A stretch of DNA of 28,875 bases from CAYWMP01 sp964459445 (GTDB taxonomy: Bacteria > Desulfobacterota > DSM-4660 > Desulfatiglandales > HGW-15): NCBI GenBank assembly GCA_964459445.1, contig CAYWMP010000065.1, positions 1 through 28,875 of the forward strand, read 5' to 3'. The position numbers were made by a program, and so were the translations under genes. Position 1 is the first letter of the stretch; each line of letters begins with the position of its first letter. Of this stretch, positions 22,989-28,875 are shown in pieces. The notes beneath the pieces were generated by a model. It made no database searches. It was given only the letters and a program-made list of their open reading frames with translations, and was not told the DNA's origin.

Positions 22989-24353
22989 TTATTTTATAAG
23001 GGCCAACTTCTTATTGACATTGTCCCTTAACCAATGGCTATCCCACCATTCAATGGGATTCACGAGTACACCATTGACCATGACACCGAAATGGAGATGG
23101 TCTCCGCCGGCAAGTCCGGTTTGGCCCGTCAAGCCGATTGTCTCGCCCTTTGCCAGTTCTTGACCCGATGTGACCTCGATTTGGCTCAAATGCCCATAAA
23201 GGGATAAGAGTCCCTGGCCATGGTCTATAACCACGGCCAGACCGTAGATGCCCAGTTCTTCTGCATATAGAACCCGTCCATGGTTTGCAGCCTGGACAGG
23301 GGAATTCCTGAGCGAAGCCAGATCAATGCCCAAATGGAATTGCTCATCAATTATGCTGCCCTTGTAATAGTAGGATCGTCGATCGCCGAACCTTGCCATG
23401 GTTGCGGCCTTTTTGAGCCTCAGCCAGGGTCCTTCCCAGCGCTTCAGGGGATCCGATTTTTCTTTTAACTGAACCAAAATCTGATGGTTCTCTTTTCTCA
23501 AATCATTGTTTATCTTAACGTACTTATTGATTGCACTATCTTCAGGGTTGAAAGGATAGGAAGCAAAATAGGGGATTACCTTATCCAAAAAACGGTCGGA
23601 GATATTCATCCTTTGGCTGCGAAAGCGTTTTTTGCGGATGTGGGTGTAAAATGATTTCGTGGAAAGATTCTCTGCCTTGTCCTTAGCCCAGAGATAGATC
23701 GTGGGGGCGGACCTGGAATCATGGGGCACGGCAAAATAACAAACATGCAAGCCCTTTTGCGAACTCTCCTGGGCCGGAAATCCCTGAAAATATATCTCAT
23801 CAACAAAGACGCCGCTTTCCACCGTATCCGAAGATGTTTGGTATACGACCAACCCCGAACCCCCTTTGTTGATATTATGCATACGGCTAACCGCCCTTAG
23901 GGCCGGGGCAATGGTATCCACTATCATTTTATGCTGAATTAAAGTGAGATTTCCATCCCCGCCGCTCCTCCTGGAATAATCCCAGACACGGACATTTAGA
24001 TCGATTCGCCCCTGGGCCAAGTTAAGGGCTGTCGGATCTATGGACAGTTCTTTTTCGTATTGCTGTATCCCTTGGCGGTTCAGGAAGCCTTTGAAGGGAA
24101 ACTTCTTTTCGAAAACGGTAATATCCCTTCCTTCCTGATTTACAGAGATTTTGAGGTGTTTTAGCCCTCTCTTGGTATCCGCTAATTTTAGGGCAAATGC
24201 CTGATCTTTAGAGAGATATTCGGGAAGGGGGTGGAGGGTTACCTTAGGTTTTTCGCCCTCGAAAGAAAAACTAAAAAACCATACAAAAAGGAAGAGAATC
24301 GCGATCAGTGGAATTAAGGCAAGGACGTAAACGATCTTTTTGTTTTTAAACAT
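22989..24353 (-). CDS. membrane-anchored M23 family metalloendopeptidase
   Basis: The 454-aa protein has an N-terminal TM anchor (about 8-29) and a long periplasmic part. That part includes a beta-rich region (about 35-235, possibly Ig-like), a helical stretch (about 275-300) and a C-terminal LytM/M23 peptidase domain (about 330-430). The zinc ligands are intact: HLGID (H340, D344) and HLHFG (H419, H421), with H388 in YGHLS. It probably cleaves peptidoglycan peptide crosslinks. Intact catalytic residues argue against an EnvC-like non-enzymatic activator. The neighbours do not indicate a specific partner. Confidence 0.92.
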   Translation of the reverse strand: MFKNKKIVYVLALIPLIAILFLFVWFFSFSFEGEKPKVTLHPLPEYLSKDQAFALKLADTKRGLKHLKISVNQEGRDITVFEKKFPFKGFLNRQGIQQYEKELSIDPTALNLAQGRIDLNVRVWDYSRRSGGDGNLTLIQHKMIVDTIAPALRAVSRMHNINKGGSGLVVYQTSSDTVESGVFVDEIYFQGFPAQESSQKGLHVCYFAVPHDSRSAPTIYLWAKDKAENLSTKSFYTHIRKKRFRSQRMNISDRFLDKVIPYFASYPFNPEDSAINKYVKINNDLRKENHQILVQLKEKSDPLKRWEGPWLRLKKAATMARFGDRRSYYYKGSIIDEQFHLGIDLASLRNSPVQAANHGRVLYAEELGIYGLAVVIDHGQGLLSLYGHLSQIEVTSGQELAKGETIGLTGQTGLAGGDHLHFGVMVNGVLVNPIEWWDSHWLRDNVNKKLALIK

Positions 24354-24488
24354 AGGCTCTAATTTAATAAGCGCAAAGTCTGCCTGCTAAGCCCTCAGTG
24401 GATTTCGATCATGGGATTTTCAAGTAAATATCAATTAAGAAAAGATATGGCAATTCCTTTTGTTTGGAAAAAAAGCACCGGTATTTTG

Positions 24489-25847
24489 TTAGGAATTTGT
24501 TTCCGAACCTATTTCCTCAGCGATCTCATTTACTCGTGCCATGATTTCTTCGCTGTCAAGGGTCATGACTGCCCTGTCTTTCATCAGGATTTTTCCGTTA
24601 ACGATGACATCCTTGACGTCCGAGCCATTTGCCGAGTAAACGAGCGTAGATTGGGGATTGTACAAGGGAACCATGTGGGGGTTTTCAAGGTCAATCACTA
24701 TAATATCGGCTTTCTTGCCCACTTCTATCGAGCCTATCTCTTCTTCCAGGCCCATGACCTTTGCACCCCAGATTGTCGTCATTTTTAAAACAGTCTCTGC
24801 ATCCATTGTGACCGGATCGAGACTAACCACCTTATGTGTCTTGGCCACAGAGTCCATTTCCTGGAACATATCCAGATTGTTGTTCGACGCGCAACCATCC
24901 GTGCCTAGACCTACGGTTATGCCTCTCTTTATCATTTCGGATACTTTGGCCAAACCGGAAGCCAGTTTCATATTGCTTTCTTCTACGTGGACCAGGGGAA
25001 CCTGGTTTTGAGACAGAAGATCTATCTCTTCATCGCTTAGGTGTATGGCATGGGCGGCGATCAGTCGGTCATTCAGGATGCCAATATCATCCAAATAAGG
25101 GACAGGTCTCATTCCTGTCTTTTTTTCGATTTCGACAACTTCTTCCTCTGTCTCTGAAAGATGAATCTGTAGCGGCAGGGAAAACTCTCGAGAGACTTCC
25201 ATGGCCTTCTGAAGGGTATTGTCTGAGCAGGTTAAAGGACTGTGACAAAACAAACCGGGTTGAATAAGGTCGGAATAATCGAGCCACTTCTCCATAAAAT
25301 CCCGACCTACTTTCAGGTTTTCTTTGGGATCGCTCACCCCGGGTGCGGGGAAGTCAATCACGCCTTGGGCGATTCTTGCCCTTAACCCTGATTGATGAAA
25401 GGCCTGAACCGTACTGTCCTGAAAGAAATATCCCTCCAACACAGTCGTCGTTCCCGATGCAATCATTTCCAGACAGCCCAATAGGGCGCCCCAGTAAACG
25501 GTATGGGGGTTGAGATGCTTGGCTTCGGCAGGAAAGATCTTGTCAAAAAGCCATTGCTTCAAGGGGAGATCATCGGCCAAGCCCCTGAAAAGGGTCATGG
25601 GCGTGTGTGAATGGGCGTTTATCATGCCGGGCATGATAATGGCGTTTTTCGCATCGATGACTTCCGTTTCTTTCGGAAGGGGGGCCTCTCCACCTGAGGT
25701 ATCGATGTCAATGATTTTGTCTCCCCGAATAAGTACACGCGCAGGGCTGACAGGAGATTGCCCTTCTTTCATGGTAATCAATATGCCGCCGTCTATAACG
25801 ATGTCGGGGAGATTCGTTTTATCGTAAGGGATTTGTTTATCGCTCAT
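24489..25847 (-). CDS. mtaD: 5-methylthioadenosine/S-adenosylhomocysteine deaminase-type amidohydrolase
   Basis: The 452-aa amidohydrolase has the metal motif NAHSHTPMTLFRG (77-89; H79, H81), HLSETEEEV (third His and catalytic Glu), AHAIHLS, and the Asp motif GLGTDGCASNNNLDM. These match the MtaD/TrzN/SsnA group; the closest pattern is MTA/SAH deaminase, which deaminates adenosine-type by-products of SAM metabolism. Related members act on guanine or other aminopurines, so the exact substrate is an inference. It is cytoplasmic and of normal length. The start codon is clear by conservation, but the Shine-Dalgarno sequence is weak. It heads a - strand run with the M23 and HD genes. Confidence 0.88.
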   Translation of the reverse strand: MSDKQIPYDKTNLPDIVIDGGILITMKEGQSPVSPARVLIRGDKIIDIDTSGGEAPLPKETEVIDAKNAIIMPGMINAHSHTPMTLFRGLADDLPLKQWLFDKIFPAEAKHLNPHTVYWGALLGCLEMIASGTTTVLEGYFFQDSTVQAFHQSGLRARIAQGVIDFPAPGVSDPKENLKVGRDFMEKWLDYSDLIQPGLFCHSPLTCSDNTLQKAMEVSREFSLPLQIHLSETEEEVVEIEKKTGMRPVPYLDDIGILNDRLIAAHAIHLSDEEIDLLSQNQVPLVHVEESNMKLASGLAKVSEMIKRGITVGLGTDGCASNNNLDMFQEMDSVAKTHKVVSLDPVTMDAETVLKMTTIWGAKVMGLEEEIGSIEVGKKADIIVIDLENPHMVPLYNPQSTLVYSANGSDVKDVIVNGKILMKDRAVMTLDSEEIMARVNEIAEEIGSETNS

Positions 25848-26469
25848 TGGGTAACCTGTAACCGTTCAGCTATACAAGACCGGATAACAGGATAGACTTC
25901 ATTGTTTTTTCATTCTGTTGATCGCTTGGTTGAGATCATAGACCTTTACACTTTATTTCAATTTTTCTCTCTCCAACATCAAAAATCAGGCCCACCGTGC
26001 GTGGCGCTAAGAGTAGGCTTTTCTCATATTCATTTCCAAGAAAGTCAAAACTCATTTTATTGTGAACACGATAAGCGCAACCGAAAATTATTTCAGTTAC
26101 TATTTAATGCCCCAAATGATTTTCTTCAGGTTGTATTGCTTTTTTTAATTGACTCGATTCATGAGCCTGAAGTGAGGCGGATTCATCCGCCATAGGTCTG
26201 ACCGATCAATATCATGTTTGTCCAGTTATCCTGTCAAATAGTCTGGCCCGGCCGAATGACACTTGGCACCCTGCAGTTTACTTCAGGGTTTCTCATTATA
26301 GGCAGGTGAGTCTTATAGTCAAGGGAGTCCCAAATTTGCTTGACATGCGGGGGTGATTTGGTAGGTAGAAAGGTTTTATCCGCATCTCTTTCTCATATCC
26401 AACATTGAGGAACTCAGAGAGCGCTATATTTTCGAATGAAATGTGGTTACTCCGGGAGAACTTTTCCAA
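25848..26469. other. intergenic region between mtaD and the DUF1015 gene
   Basis: No gene is convincing in these 622 bases. They contain a perfect hairpin, GGCGGAT with ATCCGCC, near 26176-26191, and a second, ACCCTGCAG with CTTCAGGGT (26268-26289, one mismatch). A TTGACA element lies at 26340. The small + strand frame at 25902-26195 has no Shine-Dalgarno sequence and an unlikely composition. No SAH or SAM riboswitch pattern was recognised. Confidence 0.45.
26340..26367 (+). promoter_or_regulatory. candidate promoter for the DUF1015 gene
   Basis: TTGACA (26340-26345) is a perfect -35; the best -10 at 16 bases is TAGGTA (26362-26367), a poor match. It would give a leader of about 95 bases before the ATG at 26470. 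Confidence 0.3.
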
Positions 26470-27825
26470 ATGGCCATCGTCGCTCCATTCAGAGCACTGA
26501 CCTATAACATTGACGCCCGCGGCGATCTTTCTGAATTGATCGCACCGCCCTATGACGTGATTTCAGAAGAGGAACAGGAAGTATACTATCAGGCCCATCC
26601 CAATAATGTGATTCGTCTCATCCTGGGGAAGAAGAAGATCGGCGACTCGGATTGGGATAATCGGTATACGCGGTCTGCCGATTGTTTCAAACGATGGGAA
26701 TCGGAGGATGTACTCGTACGTTCGGATTTTGTGGGAATGTATGTCACTTCTCTTAAGTACGACCCGGGTGACGGCAGCGGCGGCAAGGTAAGGTGGGGGC
26801 TTATTGCACTGGTTCGAGTAGAAGATGAGGATTCGCCGGTCATTCTCCCGCACGAAAAGACCTTTTCGGCGCATCGGGATGATCGACTGAGGTTGATGAG
26901 GGCCTGTAACGCACAGTTGAGTCAAATCTTTGGTCTTTTCGAAGATCCGGTAAACCGGATTCTTGGGCACCTGAAGGAAGCTGTGGACACGTCGCCTTTG
27001 GCAGCCTTCGATTTTAGGGACGGAACGAGTCATAAGATGTGGGCTGTCAGGGATACGGCCATTTTCAAGAATGTGGCCGAGGCTATGAATGACAAACCGA
27101 TCTTTATTGCCGATGGGCACCATCGATATGAGACCGCCCGAAATTTTAGAAATATGATGCGGGCAAGGTACGGAAGGCGCCCGGCCAACAGATCCTATGA
27201 ATTCGCGTTGATGTACCTCTCCAATATGGATGATCAAGGTCTCACCATACTGCCCTCACACCGCCTGATCAAAAGATGCGCGGGCTTCGAAATAGGCCAA
27301 TTTCTGGATAGGGCGGGGAGATGGTTTGAGATCAGGGAGGTTCCATTATCGGAATCTCAGGGGACCGGATCCATTGAGCATTTAAAAGGCCTGATCGAGG
27401 AGGAAGGGCGAGGGAATTCAGTGGTGGGATTTCATCATCAGGGCGGCGGGTCTAGCTATCTCCTGTCTCTAAAGCCCGGCGCCAGGGATGAGATGGGCGA
27501 CGATCTCCATGCTTCGCTCAAAGAACTAGACGTCCTCGTGCTTTCACGTCTTATCCTGCAGGGGTCACTGGGATTTCGAAAAGAGGATTTGGACAACGAA
27601 AAAAATTTCCACTATGACAGCGATATGAGGCAGGCCGTCTCAAAGGTTGATTCAGGAACTTACCAAATGGCCTTTCTCCTCAATCATACAAAGATCGATC
27701 AAGTCAAAGAGATCGCAAGCAATGCTTTGATCATGCCCAGAAAATCAACCTATTTTTACCCCAAGGTCCTGTCAGGGACCGTCTTCAACAAAATAGATCC
27801 CCATGAAATCATCCAAGTCCCATAA
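26470..27825 (+). CDS. DUF1015 family protein
   Basis: The 451-aa protein carries DUF1015 hallmarks: MAIVAPFRALTYN at the N-terminus, LIAPPYDVISEEE (23-35), LPHEKT (126-131) and IADGHHRYETA (213-223). The biochemical role of the family is not something I can state with certainty. The DGHHRY motif resembles the DG.HR nucleotide-site motif of ParB/Srx-fold serine kinases, and DUF1015 genes often lie near serine biosynthesis genes, so serine kinase activity is an inference worth testing. I used the ATG at 26470 with GGGAGAA at 26454-26460; a GTG at 26443 is in frame upstream. Its end overlaps the methyltransferase gene by 23 bases. Confidence 0.87.
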   Translation: MAIVAPFRALTYNIDARGDLSELIAPPYDVISEEEQEVYYQAHPNNVIRLILGKKKIGDSDWDNRYTRSADCFKRWESEDVLVRSDFVGMYVTSLKYDPGDGSGGKVRWGLIALVRVEDEDSPVILPHEKTFSAHRDDRLRLMRACNAQLSQIFGLFEDPVNRILGHLKEAVDTSPLAAFDFRDGTSHKMWAVRDTAIFKNVAEAMNDKPIFIADGHHRYETARNFRNMMRARYGRRPANRSYEFALMYLSNMDDQGLTILPSHRLIKRCAGFEIGQFLDRAGRWFEIREVPLSESQGTGSIEHLKGLIEEEGRGNSVVGFHHQGGGSSYLLSLKPGARDEMGDDLHASLKELDVLVLSRLILQGSLGFRKEDLDNEKNFHYDSDMRQAVSKVDSGTYQMAFLLNHTKIDQVKEIASNALIMPRKSTYFYPKVLSGTVFNKIDPHEIIQVP

Positions 27826-28531
27826 CCTGAGTGTCGCAGCCCATGAAACGGTGGATGAATTCATGCACGGAAAGCTGAGGCTGATTCAGAACAAAAGAGG
27901 TTACCGTTTTTCAATTGATGCGATCCTCCTCTCTGAATTCGTAACAACGAAGCCGGATGATGTCGTTGTTGATTTGGGGACGGGTTGTGGGATCGTTCCC
28001 CTGGCCCTATTGCACGAAAGGTCTATTTCTTATGTCTATGGTTTGGAAATTCAACCTGAACTTGCAGACCAGGCATCGCGGAACGCCGTGCTCAATGGCT
28101 ATGATCACAAGATGGCGATTATCTTGGGAGATCTGAAAAATCCCCCGCTCAAAGCCTCCTTTGCGGATGTCATTGTGTGCAACCCACCCTATCGGCAGGT
28201 GGATGATGGAAGAATTAACCCCGATTCCCAAAAGGCCATTGCCAGGCATGAAATCATGGCCTCGCTTGACGATATTCTTGGCATCGCAAGGAGGCTTTTA
28301 AAGGCAAAGGGACGCCTCGCCATGGTCTATTCTGCGGTGAGGTTGACCGATCTCTTGGTGAGAATGCGGGCCTTCGACCTAGAGCCGAAGAGGGTCCAGG
28401 TTGCCCATCCGAACCTGGAATCGGAGTCAAAGCTTGTTTTTGTGGAGGCTTCAGCCGGTGGAAAGGCAGGTTTGAAGATATTGCCGCCTATAATCGATCA
28501 GGGCGCGCATACTATACAGAGATTAACCTGA
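27803..28531 (+). CDS. TrmN6/YfiC-type N6-adenine methyltransferase
   Basis: The 242-aa class I SAM methyltransferase has the SAM loop DLGTGCG (57-63) and the N6-adenine motif NPPY (127-130). The region GKLRLIQNKRGYRFSIDAIL is typical of the tRNA1(Val) A37 methyltransferase family (TrmN6/YfiC). The rRNA or tRNA target is inferred from family. The upstream ATG is kept because HETVDEF matches the usual start of this family, although it overlaps the DUF1015 gene by 23 bases. Its end overlaps the convergent DUF721 gene by 20 bases. Confidence 0.88.
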   Translation: MKSSKSHNLSVAAHETVDEFMHGKLRLIQNKRGYRFSIDAILLSEFVTTKPDDVVVDLGTGCGIVPLALLHERSISYVYGLEIQPELADQASRNAVLNGYDHKMAIILGDLKNPPLKASFADVIVCNPPYRQVDDGRINPDSQKAIARHEIMASLDDILGIARRLLKAKGRLAMVYSAVRLTDLLVRMRAFDLEPKRVQVAHPNLESESKLVFVEASAGGKAGLKILPPIIDQGAHTIQRLT

Positions 28532-28820
28532 ATTCGATTTTTTCTATGGCCTCTCGGCCGAGTTTTTTGTTCAGTTTCTTTTTGATGGATTCTTCTACGA
28601 ATCCCAGTTCCTGCAACCATATAGGGTCTTTTACCTTTACCCGCAGTTTTCCGTTCTTGATCCAGAAGGGACGGGCATTTTTTGCGATGGTTGCACCGAC
28701 GACTTTTTCCCATTCCTTCCAGATGAGGGCGTCATCCGGGTTAAAGGGGAGTTTAGGGTCTTTGAACATGTTCGAGAGAACATCTTTCAGGGGAGTCAGG
28801 GTATCTTTTCTTTTATCCAT
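28512..28820 (-). CDS. DUF721 / DciA-like protein
   Basis: The 102-aa protein matches DUF721: WKEWEKVVGATIAKNARPFW followed by GKLRVKVKDPIWLQELGF and a basic C-terminal helix (EESIKKKLNKKLG). In many bacteria without DnaC, the family member DciA helps load the replicative helicase DnaB. That role is family knowledge, and single-domain proteins like this one are less studied. The gene converges on the methyltransferase gene, with the 3' ends overlapping by 20 bases. The start is the only ATG that gives the full domain. Its upstream region runs off the window end. Confidence 0.85.
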   Translation of the reverse strand: MDKRKDTLTPLKDVLSNMFKDPKLPFNPDDALIWKEWEKVVGATIAKNARPFWIKNGKLRVKVKDPIWLQELGFVEESIKKKLNKKLGREAIEKIEFRLISV

Positions 28821-28875
28821 GTAAGAGATCAGTATCCTATAGGTTCTAGGTTGTTATAAAGGCCGTTATTTAAAT

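Noticed and set aside
25902..26195. 97-codon open frame upstream of the DUF1015 gene
   Set aside because: It has no ribosome binding site or recognisable motif, and a composition unlike the real genes.
26563..27237. 224-codon open frame on the - strand
   Set aside because: It is antisense to the DUF1015 gene, whose motifs are clear.

Overview
The window looks like a chromosomal segment from a Desulfobacterota (former Deltaproteobacteria) type bacterium. This is inferred from the gene mix: two-subunit glycine dehydrogenase, GspA/ExeA with GspB, an MTA/SAH-type deaminase, a one-cluster ferredoxin with an Asp in the cluster motif, and many small mobile repeats. No rRNA, tRNA or CRISPR array was recognised.

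Layout. (1) 1-5203, + strand: the right end of a short inverted-repeat element, then a membrane histidine kinase, a response regulator with a RelE/ParE-like C-terminus, a GspA/ExeA-type ATPase and GspB. (2) 5224-12190, - strand: lrp/asnC regulator, gcvH-gcvPA-gcvPB, lipB, lipA and a two-ACT-domain GcvR-like protein. This is a glycine cleavage and lipoylation block. Two direct copies of a ~193-bp MITE-like element bracket gcvH to lipA, and a second 136-bp TA-ended element abuts lrp. gcvT is not present. (3) 12529-14683, + strand, divergent from lrp: a SerK/SbnI-type (ParB/Srx-fold) free serine kinase candidate, followed by an ACT-ACT-SerB-like HAD protein whose active site is altered. (4) 15270-20604, + strand: a compact four-gene operon of GAF-GAF histidine kinase, REC-SIR2 fusion, REC fused to an aminoglycoside-kinase-like domain, and an RNase Z-like metallo-beta-lactamase. 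(5) 20657-25847, mostly - strand: a kinase-like-fold protein, ferredoxin, a ThiS/MoaD-like sulfur carrier (+), an HD hydrolase, an M23 endopeptidase and an MTA/SAH deaminase. (6) 26470-28820: a DUF1015 protein, a TrmN6-type methyltransferase and a convergent DUF721/DciA-like protein.

How they fit together. Regions 2 and 3 form a serine/glycine theme: glycine oxidation, lipoyl supply for GcvH, an Lrp regulator, ACT-domain sensors and O-phosphoserine chemistry. Region 4 is the most unusual part. A cytosolic sensor kinase appears to control a SIR2-type (probably NAD-consuming) effector and a phosphotransferase-like protein through receiver domains, with a hydrolase as the fourth member. It resembles a defence or stress-suicide module wired to two-component signalling. 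I know of no described system with this exact architecture, but I could not search.
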